DNA of 13,057 nucleotides, taken from NCBI GenBank assembly GCA_016280485.1, contig JAEEGU010000131.1, forward strand, positions 1 to 13,057. The letters run 5' to 3'. Shown piece by piece: positions 1-5,544 of this stretch. How positions within the stretch are numbered: position 1 is the first letter of the stretch; each line of letters begins with the position of its first letter. The position numbers and the translations under genes were made by a program. The stretch comes from Bacillota bacterium. Its GTDB lineage: Bacteria; Bacillota; Clostridia; Peptostreptococcales; Anaerovoracaceae. The notes beneath the pieces were generated by a model, which saw only the letters and a program-made list of their open reading frames with translations, had not been told where the DNA came from and made no database searches.

Positions 1-139
1 CTTCGACGACTTGCCAGTCATCGCCGAGCAGCATCTGCAGGCGCCCCGGATAGCGAACATCGCGGGGGTAGCGCAGGCCGGTCTCTGGAACATATCCGTA
101 TGTGTTTGAATCTCCGTAGCAGAGTAGTGTTTTGGTCAT
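1..139 (-). CDS. SGNH/GDSL-family hydrolase, N-terminal fragment (runs off the window)
   Basis: Only the first 46 codons are present; the gene continues beyond base 1. The translation begins MTKTLLCYGDSNTYGYVPET, and residues 9-12 (GDSN) match block I of the SGNH/GDSL hydrolases. The serine of that block (residue 11) is the expected nucleophile. The following TYGY and the later RYPGRLQMLL stretch resemble cytoplasmic arylesterase-like SGNH proteins. No signal peptide is visible, so a cytoplasmic esterase or deacetylase is likely; the substrate cannot be told. The ATG at 139 is preceded by a modest AAAGG on the minus strand. The gene lies 42 bases downstream of the RelE-type toxin on the same strand, with a hairpin between them, so it may be read partly from the toxin-antitoxin promoter. 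The remaining catalytic Asp and His lie outside the window. Confidence 0.85.
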   Translation of the reverse strand, partial: MTKTLLCYGDSNTYGYVPETGLRYPRDVRYPGRLQMLLGDDWQVVE

Positions 140-157
140 GGATTGTGCCTTTCGTTT

Positions 158-185
158 TTGAAAATAGGGGCATGACTGCCCCTAT
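158..185 (-). terminator. Probable intrinsic terminator after the toxin gene
   Basis: An 8-bp perfect inverted repeat (arms 164-171 and 178-185, six-base loop) overlaps the toxin stop codon. On the minus strand it is followed by TTTTC and then A-rich sequence, so the U-tract is weak. It probably ends or attenuates transcription of the toxin-antitoxin unit before the hydrolase gene. Confidence 0.55.
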
Positions 186-457
186 CTTAAATCGTTATAA
201 ATTTCGCGGCGGTGGCCAATGTTCAGCACGAGGATTAAAATGCGGTCTTCGTGAATTTCGGCAATGACTCGGTAGTCGCCGACTCTGTATCGCCACTGCC
301 CACTACGGTTAGCAGTAAGCCCCTTTCCGTGAGCGCGTGGATTGTCGCAGCCTTCGAGGTTTTTGCTAATCCAGCCGAGAATGAGCGAGGCCTCAGCCTT
401 GTCCATCTTTTTGAGTTGCTTGAGAGCGTTTTTTGTAAATTCTACGTGATACTTCAT
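182..457 (-). CDS. Type II toxin, RelE/ParE superfamily (RelE-like mRNA interferase)
   Basis: The 91-residue protein has the size and layout of RelE-type toxins. It has a basic N-terminal helix region (ALKQLKKMDK, residues 11-20), the central Arg-rich strand pair (RYRVGDYRVIAEI, residues 56-68) and a C-terminal HRREIY motif (residues 82-87) with the Arg and Tyr typical of the ribosome-dependent endoribonuclease. From family knowledge, RelE toxins cleave mRNA in the ribosomal A site when not bound by antitoxin. The ATG at 457 overlaps the antitoxin stop codon as ATGA, indicating translational coupling with antitoxin made first. The C-terminal motif favours RelE over the gyrase-targeting ParE branch, but cleavage activity is inferred. 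The neighbouring genes look chromosomal rather than phage-derived. Confidence 0.9.
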   Translation of the reverse strand: MKYHVEFTKNALKQLKKMDKAEASLILGWISKNLEGCDNPRAHGKGLTANRSGQWRYRVGDYRVIAEIHEDRILILVLNIGHRREIYNDLR

Positions 458-675
458 TTCAGACCGAGCTCAGCCTCCACTTCCTCCAAGGTGTAGGTAG
501 TAGAATCAGCTCTGTAGTCCTCTACAGCCTTTTCATAGCAACGCAAATCATATTCGTCTTCAATCTTCTCCATTACCGCCTGACGAAACAGTTCGGACAT
601 AGTCAGATTGTGTAGTGTCGCATATTTCTTTATCAGCAGTGTTTCTTCATCGCTTAATCTTAATGAGATAGCCAT
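454..675 (-). CDS. Type II antitoxin, ribbon-helix-helix protein (RelB/DUF6290-like)
   Basis: The 73-residue protein starts MAISLRLSDEETLLIKKYA, a typical ribbon-helix-helix DNA-binding N-terminus: a beta strand at residues 2-7, then two helices to about residue 40. Its acidic C-terminal tail (residues 50-73, including YTLEEVEAELGL) is the expected toxin-binding part. The start at 675 is chosen because an AAGGAGGTG ribosome site (682-690) lies just upstream. A longer in-frame start at 732 would put promoter sequence inside the gene. The gene ends inside the toxin start (ATGA overlap). Antitoxins of this type neutralise the toxin and, alone or with it, repress their own operon. The direct repeat around the -10 box is the probable binding site. 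The exact RelB subfamily is uncertain. Confidence 0.9.
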   Translation of the reverse strand: MAISLRLSDEETLLIKKYATLHNLTMSELFRQAVMEKIEDEYDLRCYEKAVEDYRADSTTYTLEEVEAELGLK

Positions 676-690
676 AATATGCACCTCCTT

Positions 691-726
691 GTAATACATT
701 GTAATACGAAATACCGAATTTGTCAA
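691..726 (-). promoter_or_regulatory. Promoter and direct-repeat operator of the toxin-antitoxin operon
   Basis: On the minus strand a perfect -35 TTGACA (721-726) is separated by 17 bases from -10 TACAAT (698-703). The motif GTAATAC (plus-strand reading) occurs at 691-697 and again at 701-707, a 10-bp period that places both copies on one face of the helix and flanks the -10. This fits a ribbon-helix-helix autorepressor site. The predicted leader is only about 16 bases. Confidence 0.8.
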
Positions 727-744
727 CTGCAAATTTTATCAGGC

Positions 745-777
745 AATAAAAAGGACAGGGTTTTCACCCTGTCCTTT
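745..777 (-). terminator. Intrinsic terminator of the 64-residue membrane protein gene
   Basis: A 12-bp stem (arms 750-761 and 766-777) with a four-base loop is followed on the minus strand by a T-rich run (TTTTTATT, overlapping the end of the arm). It lies just after the stop codon at 799 and before the toxin-antitoxin promoter, isolating the two units. Confidence 0.85.
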
Positions 778-798
778 GTTTGATTTCCATATTGGATT

Positions 799-993
799 TT
801 ATTTCTCATTACCCTTTTTTGTAGCCTTTGAAATAGCAACCGCTGCAAGACCCACAGCCGCAGCACCCGCGAGGAGTGCCTTGCCCGGGTTTTCGATAAC
901 GGTCTCGGTTACGCTGTTGCCCTTGCCTGTATAGAGTAAATCGTCGAGGCTCTTTCCACCCTCGTTCAAAATAAATTTCTTGTTTTCCTTCAT
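799..993 (-). CDS. Small single-helix membrane protein of unknown function (64 aa)
   Basis: I do not recognise a family. The protein has a polar N-terminal half (residues 1-38, including FILNEGGKSLDDLLYTGKG) and one Ala/Gly-rich hydrophobic segment at about residues 39-55, containing AGAAAVG with small residues spaced for helix packing. It ends in a basic tail (KATKKGNEK). This suggests one membrane-spanning helix. The gene is real by context: AGGAGAGG ribosome site at the right distance, a consensus-like promoter at 1073-1101, and an intrinsic terminator directly after the stop. It is transcribed alone. Possible roles include a membrane stress or regulatory peptide. A bacteriocin-like precursor was considered because of the Gly-Gly at residues 12-13, but no transporter, immunity gene or maturase is adjacent. 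Function is unassigned. Confidence 0.75.
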   Translation of the reverse strand: MKENKKFILNEGGKSLDDLLYTGKGNSVTETVIENPGKALLAGAAAVGLAAVAISKATKKGNEK

Positions 994-1072
994 TTCTAAT
1001 CCTCTCCTTTTTTTATCTTCATAAATTTCCGTTTATTCTGCGTTTTGCGGACCCTAATCCGCTTACAGGTGC

Positions 1073-1101
1073 ATTATAACACAGTTTCGTTCGTTTCACA
1101 A
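1073..1101 (-). promoter_or_regulatory. Sigma-A promoter for the small membrane protein gene
   Basis: On the minus strand TTGTGA (1096-1101), a 17-base spacer and a perfect TATAAT (1073-1078). Predicted transcription starts near 1066, giving a leader of about 70 bases. A five-pair hairpin (GCGGA 1047-1051 with TCCGC 1058-1062) lies near the 5' end of this leader. Confidence 0.7.
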
Positions 1102-1224
1102 GAATTATTATTTGACTCGCCGTCCATCTTTATCCCCGTTTTGCTTGACTTTGTCTACCCAATGTGGCAATATATTTTGGTAAGCTTCGAATTAAGCAAT
1201 TACAAGGGCTTACAGAATTTCAAT

Positions 1225-1253
1225 TTTATGCAAATCGATATAATTAATATAAT
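1225..1253 (+). promoter_or_regulatory. Possible promoter of the fakA-fakB operon
   Basis: Two overlapping TATAAT-like -10 boxes (1239-1244 and 1248-1253) lie in AT-rich DNA 24-38 bases before the fakA start. Neither has a good -35; TTTATG at 1225-1230 is 17 bases from the second. The rest of the divergent intergenic region (994-1277) shows only the opposing promoter and its leader hairpin. Confidence 0.35.
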
Positions 1254-1277
1254 GAAAGGGAAATTAAAGGGAAAAAT

Positions 1278-2930
1278 ATGTTAAGAAGAAAAGACAACCG
1301 CGAGTTCATCGACGCCGAGCTTTTCAGCCGCATGCTCTGCTGCGGTGCTGCGTCCCTTCAGGCGCGCAAGGAAGAGGTCAATCGTCTCAATGTATTTCCG
1401 GTACCTGACGGCGATACAGGTTCAAACATGTTCCTGACTATCGACTCGGTCAGATCGATATCGGTCGGCAAACTGGACCTTTCAGCTTATGCAGCAGCTG
1501 CCGCAAAGGCAACAATGAGGTCTGCGCGCGGAAACTCCGGCGTAATCCTGTCACTCTTTTTCAGAGGAATGGCAGACGCCTTCGCCGGTCACAAAACAGC
1601 TGATACCAAGCTTTTAATCGACGCATTCAGGAGCGGCGCGGAATCCGCAAGAAATGCCGTTATGAAGCCTGTTGAGGGTACAATCCTTACCGTAATGCGT
1701 GAATGCACCATTTTCGGTGAGAGCGATTTTCCAAAGAACATTGACGGCGCAATCGCCGGCATTTCAAAGCTTGCGGTAGAGACGCTCAAAAAGACTCCGG
1801 ACATGCTTCCGGCACTTAAAAAGGCAAACGTTGTCGATTCCGGCGGCTTTGGCTTTACAATCATCATCGACGGTATGATCGCTGCATTAAAGGGAGTATC
1901 TCCTGACGAAATCGCAGAGCGCGAGGCGGGAGCTGATGCTCCGGAAACTCGCACCGACGCAGATTTTGCGGCCTTCTCCGACGAAGACATCAAGTTCGGT
2001 TTCTGTACCGAATGCCTGATAAACAGAAAAGAAGGCATACCTGAAAAGCAGGTTAACGACCTCCGCCCGTTCTTAAACGATTTGGGCGACAGCATCGTTC
2101 TGGTTGCGGACAACGAAATCGTAAAGGTTCACGTTCACACAAACGAACCGATGAAGGTAATATCCCGCATGATGGAATTCGGCGAGCCGCATTTCATCAA
2201 GGTCGAGAATATGCGTCAGCAACACAGCGCAATCGTTACGGCAAACGAGCAGGAATCACAGCCTGCACTAAGGGATGAATACGGCATCGTTACGGTTGCA
2301 AACGGCGACGGCCTCAAAAACCTCTTCACGGAGCTTGGCGTAGGCTATGTAATCGCCGGCGGCCAGAGCATGAATCCGAGCACGGACGATTTCTTAAAGG
2401 CTATCCGCTCGTTAGGCTGCAGAAAGGTAATTCTGCTCCCGAACAACTCAAACATTGTGCTTGCCGCAAAGCAGGCAGCAAACCTTGCAGAGGAGTTCGA
2501 GGTTTCGGTCGTAAAGACAACTACCATCCCGCAGGGCGTTTCGGCTCTGCTCGCGTTCAATCCTGACGCAAGCCCTGAGGAGAACGTGGAAAGCATGACG
2601 ATGGCGGCAGAATCTGTGCTTACACTTTCAATCGCACGTGCGGTGAAGTCGGCAACAGTCAACGACATCAGCGTTCGCAAGCGTCAGCTCATCGGTATCG
2701 TGAACAACGACCTCTTCTGCGCAGCAAACACTGTGGCAGAATGTCTGACCATGCTCGCCGAAGAGATTGGCGATCGCGAAATCATCACGATATACTACGG
2801 CAAGGGCATATCTGCTGCAGAAGCTGAGAAGACCGCCGATATTATGAGAGGTCTCCTCTCCCCGAGATGCGATGTTACAGTCGTACCGGGCAAGCAGCCT
2901 ATTTACCACTACATCATTTCAGCGGAATAG
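1278..2930 (+). CDS. fakA: Fatty acid kinase catalytic subunit FakA (DAK2-domain protein, YloV-like)
   Basis: FakA is the ATP-dependent kinase that phosphorylates fatty acids held by a FakB carrier protein. The acyl-phosphate made feeds phospholipid synthesis from exogenous fatty acid. The 550-residue length is typical. The N-terminal DhaL/DAK2 domain (about 1-205) contains the metal/ATP-binding loop NVFPVPDGDTGSN (residues 38-50), ARGNSGVI (83-90), KPVEGTILTV (130-139) and VVDSGG (185-190). A middle domain has FGFCTECLIN (240-249) and VHVHTNEP (284-291), followed by ENMRQQH. The C-terminal part carries GGQSMNPS (361-368), all hallmarks of the family. The start at 1278 is preceded by a modest AAAGGG ribosome site. 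fakB begins 24 bases after the stop, so the two are very likely co-transcribed, in line with the biochemistry. Confidence 0.95.
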   Translation: MLRRKDNREFIDAELFSRMLCCGAASLQARKEEVNRLNVFPVPDGDTGSNMFLTIDSVRSISVGKLDLSAYAAAAAKATMRSARGNSGVILSLFFRGMADAFAGHKTADTKLLIDAFRSGAESARNAVMKPVEGTILTVMRECTIFGESDFPKNIDGAIAGISKLAVETLKKTPDMLPALKKANVVDSGGFGFTIIIDGMIAALKGVSPDEIAEREAGADAPETRTDADFAAFSDEDIKFGFCTECLINRKEGIPEKQVNDLRPFLNDLGDSIVLVADNEIVKVHVHTNEPMKVISRMMEFGEPHFIKVENMRQQHSAIVTANEQESQPALRDEYGIVTVANGDGLKNLFTELGVGYVIAGGQSMNPSTDDFLKAIRSLGCRKVILLPNNSNIVLAAKQAANLAEEFEVSVVKTTTIPQGVSALLAFNPDASPEENVESMTMAAESVLTLSIARAVKSATVNDISVRKRQLIGIVNNDLFCAANTVAECLTMLAEEIGDREIITIYYGKGISAAEAEKTADIMRGLLSPRCDVTVVPGKQPIYHYIISAE

Positions 2931-2954
2931 TTCCGGACATTCAAGGAGGACAAA

Positions 2955-3818
2955 ATGAATCCATATACAATTATCACAGATTCCGGTTGCGATATAGATA
3001 TTGCCACACTCGACCAGTGGGGTGTGAAGTGCGCAGATTTGACAGTAAGGAATGTTGAAGATTCCAGAATGTATCTCAACAGAGAAATAAAGCCGGAGAA
3101 ATTTTACACACAGATGCGTGAGGGTCTCGTTTTCCAGACCTCCGCAGTAAATCCGGAAGGCTTTAAGAGAGTTTTCTGCGAAGAGCTGGAGCTTGGCAAT
3201 GATATCATCTGCTTCTGCGTTTCTTCCGGTATCAGTACCACTTACCAGTCTGCGGAAATCGCAGCAATGGATCTGGCAGATCAGTATCCGGACCGCAAGA
3301 TTATTATCGTTGACTCCCTATGTGCATCCGAGGGCGAAGGCCTGCTGGTATATCTCGCGGTTGAAAAGAAAAAGGCGGGCGCAACTATAGAAGAGGTTGA
3401 GGCTTATGCGAAGGAAACAATTCCTGTTCTGAGCCACTGGTTCACAGTTGACGACCTCAAATACTTAAAGCGCGGCGGAAGAATCAGCCCTACCGCAGCT
3501 TTCGCGGCAACAGTGCTCGACATCAAGCCTGTAATGCACGTTGATGACGATGGCAAGCTGGTCGGAGTTTCAAAGGTTCGCGGCAGACGCCAGGCGATCA
3601 AGTCAATTGCGGACAAATACAGTGAAATGGCTGCAGATCCGGACAACGGAATCTACTTCATCTCACACGGTGATTGCGCGGGAGATGCGGCAATCCTCGA
3701 GAGCATGATTGAAGAAAAGCACGGCCAAAAGGCAGCGCACATCGGCTATGTAGGCCCTGTAATCGGAGCTCACTCCGGTCCGGGAACACTGGCGCTCTTC
3801 TTCGTAGGAAAGAGATAA
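2955..3818 (+). CDS. fakB: DegV-family fatty-acid-binding protein, FakB partner of FakA
   Basis: DegV proteins bind one fatty acid in a buried tunnel and present its carboxylate to FakA. This 287-residue protein is full length. Visible family motifs are ITDSGCDI (7-14), QTSAVNPEGF (61-70, the Thr-Ser that contacts the carboxylate), SSGISTTYQSA (90-100), VDSLCASEGEGLLV (119-132), LKRGGRIS (171-178), DIKPV (189-193), the KVRGRR stretch (207-212) and the closing IGAHSGPGTLALFF (270-283), whose His273 matches the carboxylate-binding His of studied FakB proteins. The SSGISTTYQSA loop has Thr where many DegV proteins have Gly. A strong AAGGAGG ribosome site (2943-2949) fixes the start. Immediate linkage to fakA supports the assignment; fatty-acid preference cannot be read from sequence. 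No clear terminator follows. Confidence 0.93.
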   Translation: MNPYTIITDSGCDIDIATLDQWGVKCADLTVRNVEDSRMYLNREIKPEKFYTQMREGLVFQTSAVNPEGFKRVFCEELELGNDIICFCVSSGISTTYQSAEIAAMDLADQYPDRKIIIVDSLCASEGEGLLVYLAVEKKKAGATIEEVEAYAKETIPVLSHWFTVDDLKYLKRGGRISPTAAFAATVLDIKPVMHVDDDGKLVGVSKVRGRRQAIKSIADKYSEMAADPDNGIYFISHGDCAGDAAILESMIEEKHGQKAAHIGYVGPVIGAHSGPGTLALFFVGKR

Positions 3819-3827
3819 AACAGTATA

Positions 3828-3856
3828 TTGACAAGCATCGGCTGTTTCAGTATACT
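3828..3856 (+). promoter_or_regulatory. Consensus sigma-A promoter of the SCIFF locus
   Basis: A perfect -35 TTGACA (3828-3833), 17-base spacer and -10 TATACT (3851-3856), starting ten bases after the fakB stop. Transcription should start near 3863, so scfA has its own strong promoter. The 7-base CAGTATA occurs at both 3821-3827 and 3848-3854, overlapping the two promoter boxes. Confidence 0.85.
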
Positions 3857-3864
3857 TTTATATG

Positions 3865-3888
3865 TTGCGGCACATAGGTTTGTCGCAA
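3865..3888 (+). promoter_or_regulatory. 5' leader stem-loop of the scfA transcript
   Basis: TTGCGGCA (3865-3872) pairs with TGTCGCAA (3881-3888), eight pairs including one G-U, with an eight-base loop. It begins within a few bases of the predicted transcription start, a position typical of mRNA-stabilising 5' hairpins. It does not cover the GGAGG ribosome site at 3904-3908. The role is inferred. Confidence 0.5.
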
Positions 3889-3916
3889 ATCAGATTAAAG
3901 TGCGGAGGTAAACGAA

Positions 3917-4066
3917 ATGAAGCACATCACTACATTAGAAACACGCGACATGAAGGAAAGCATGGAAAAAGGCGGTTGCGGCGAATGCCAGACTTCCTGC
4001 CAGTCCGCTTGCAAGACAAGCTGCGGTATTGCTAACCAGAAGTGCGAGAACGAAAACGAACAGTAG
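3917..4066 (+). CDS. scfA: SCIFF ranthipeptide/sactipeptide precursor (six cysteines in forty-five residues)
   Basis: This 49-residue peptide begins MKHITTLETRD and carries the invariant core GECQTSCQSACKTSC. It has exactly six cysteines, at positions 21, 24, 28, 32, 36 and 43, which is the definition of the SCIFF family found across Clostridia. The N-terminal 20 residues act as leader and the Cys-rich part is the modified core. The radical SAM maturase follows directly. From published work on homologs as I recall it (Tte1186a), the maturase links Cys32 to Thr37. Here residue 37 is Gly (CKTSCGIANQKCE), so the cross-link must differ or use another acceptor. A GGAGG ribosome site (3904-3908) eight bases before the ATG sets the start. 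No dedicated exporter or protease is visible nearby. The physiological role of SCIFF peptides is still poorly defined. Confidence 0.96.
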   Translation: MKHITTLETRDMKESMEKGGCGECQTSCQSACKTSCGIANQKCENENEQ

Positions 4067-4082
4067 AAACAACATTGTTCGC

Positions 4083-4114
4083 AACCGGGGCGTGGCAGCA
4101 CGTTCCGGTTTTTT
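4083..4114 (+). terminator. Intrinsic terminator/attenuator between scfA and scfB
   Basis: A 12-pair stem with two G-U pairs (arms 4083-4094 and 4099-4110, GCAG loop) ends in a run of six T (4109-4114). It sits 16 bases after the scfA stop and 21 bases before the scfB start. No second promoter is evident in the short gap, so scfB is probably expressed by read-through, giving much more peptide than enzyme. Confidence 0.85.
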
Positions 4115-4135
4115 CGCGTGTAAGGAGAGAAATTT

Positions 4136-5542
4136 ATGATACATCAGTATAAAATGAACGGCTATAACATCGTAGTGGATGCCTTTAGCGCAAGCATTCA
4201 CGTGCCTGACGATCTGGCATACGATGCTATAGAGCTGATAGACAAAAAGCTGGACGGGCGTCCTGCCACGGATTTGGTATTCGCCGAGGCCTTTGTTTCC
4301 GCATTTGAGGAAATGAAGCGCAAGTATCCGCATGTAGCGGAGACCGAAATACAGGAGGCGTTTGAGGATATTGGCGAGCTCAGAAAGAAGGGCAGGCTCT
4401 TTACGGAGGACGTCTACAGGGATGCGGCGGGATATCTCAAAAACCGCACGACCACACTCAAGGCGCTCTGCCTTTTGGTCGCACATACCTGTAACCTTAA
4501 TTGCTCCTACTGCTTTGCGGCACAGGGTAAGTTTGCGGGTCCTACAGGACTCATGGATTTTGAAACGGGCAAAAGAGCGATAGATTTTCTGATTGAAAAC
4601 TCGGCTGACCGCCACAATCTCGAGGTAGACTTTTTCGGCGGCGAGCCTCTGGTCAACTTCGAGGTGTGCAAGCAGATTGTTGCCTATGCGCGCTCGATTG
4701 AGAAAGAGCATAATAAAAACTTCCGCTTCACGCTGACAACAAACGGTATCGGCGTAAATGAGGAAGTAATTAATTGGGCTAACAAGGAATGCTATAATGT
4801 TGTGCTGAGCCTCGACGGACGCAAGGAAGTCAATGACAGATTCCGTGTGGACATGGCGGGGGGCGGCTCTTACGACCGCATCGTTCCAAAGTTCCAAGAG
4901 TTTGTGAAATCACGCGGCGGAAAGGGCTACTATATGCGCGGCACCTTTACGCATTTCAACACGGACTTCACAGAGGATATTTTCCACATGGCAGACGATC
5001 TGGGCTTTTCCGAGCTTTCGATGGAGCCGGTTGTAACCGACCCTTCAAGCCCTTCGGCACTCACCGAGGAGGATTTCCCTGTTCTCTGTGAGCAGTACGA
5101 AATCTTGGCAAAGGATATGCTGCGCAGGGAAAAGGACGGTAAGCCTATCACCTTCTATCACTACATGATTGACCTTACGCACGGACCTTGCGTTTACAAG
5201 CGCGTTTCCGGATGCGGCTCCGGCACGGAGTACCTCGCGGTAACCGCTTGGGGTGACCTCTATCCGTGCCACCAGTTCGTAAACGACCCCGAATACAAAA
5301 TGGGCGATATCTGGAATGGCGTTACAAATGAAAAGCTCACAAGTGAGTTCAAGGAATGCAATGTCTATTCCCGTCCCGAGTGCGGAGAATGCTGGGCAAA
5401 GATGTACTGCGCAGGCGGCTGTGCGGCCAACGCGCTTCACAGCACGGGCGACATACACGGTGTGTATGAATACGGCTGCAGACTTTTTAGAAAGCGCCTC
5501 GAATGCGCCCTCATGATGAAGGTCGCACAGGCAGATTCATAA
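4136..5542 (+). CDS. scfB: SCIFF peptide maturase, radical SAM/SPASM thioether-forming enzyme (CteB-like)
   Basis: The enzyme uses S-adenosylmethionine and iron-sulfur clusters to link cysteine sulfurs of ScfA to carbon atoms of other residues. The 468-residue protein matches the family length. Residues 1-105 should form the winged-helix recognition domain that grips the leader. The radical SAM core follows, with the cluster motif CNLNCSYC (Cys119, 123, 126) and FFGGEP (166-171). The C-terminal SPASM region supplies auxiliary-cluster cysteines: Cys352, Cys360, Cys378, then CGECWAKMYCAGGC (Cys416, 419, 425, 429) and Cys448. All expected cluster ligands appear present. A TAAGGAGAG ribosome site (4121-4129) precedes the ATG. 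Pairing with scfA is decisive for the substrate. Which acceptor carbon is used in this variant peptide cannot be told. Confidence 0.96.
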   Translation: MIHQYKMNGYNIVVDAFSASIHVPDDLAYDAIELIDKKLDGRPATDLVFAEAFVSAFEEMKRKYPHVAETEIQEAFEDIGELRKKGRLFTEDVYRDAAGYLKNRTTTLKALCLLVAHTCNLNCSYCFAAQGKFAGPTGLMDFETGKRAIDFLIENSADRHNLEVDFFGGEPLVNFEVCKQIVAYARSIEKEHNKNFRFTLTTNGIGVNEEVINWANKECYNVVLSLDGRKEVNDRFRVDMAGGGSYDRIVPKFQEFVKSRGGKGYYMRGTFTHFNTDFTEDIFHMADDLGFSELSMEPVVTDPSSPSALTEEDFPVLCEQYEILAKDMLRREKDGKPITFYHYMIDLTHGPCVYKRVSGCGSGTEYLAVTAWGDLYPCHQFVNDPEYKMGDIWNGVTNEKLTSEFKECNVYSRPECGECWAKMYCAGGCAANALHSTGDIHGVYEYGCRLFRKRLECALMMKVAQADS

Positions 5543-5544
5543 GA

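Noticed and set aside
676..732. A longer N-terminus for the antitoxin
   Set aside because: It would translate across the -35, -10 and ribosome site. MAISLRL at 675 is the normal start of a ribbon-helix-helix protein.
799..993. Bacteriocin precursor with a double-glycine leader
   Set aside because: Gly-Gly at residues 12-13 would give an unusually short leader, and no transporter, peptidase or immunity gene is adjacent. Kept as an unassigned membrane protein.
1045..1284. A 79-codon open frame before fakA
   Set aside because: It overlaps the opposing promoter and leader, has no ribosome site, and its product is unlike any family I know. It overlaps the fakA start in another frame.
3935..4897. 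A 320-codon open frame on the minus strand
   Set aside because: It is antisense to scfA and scfB, whose motifs are unmistakable. It shows no recognisable domain and crosses the scfA-scfB terminator.
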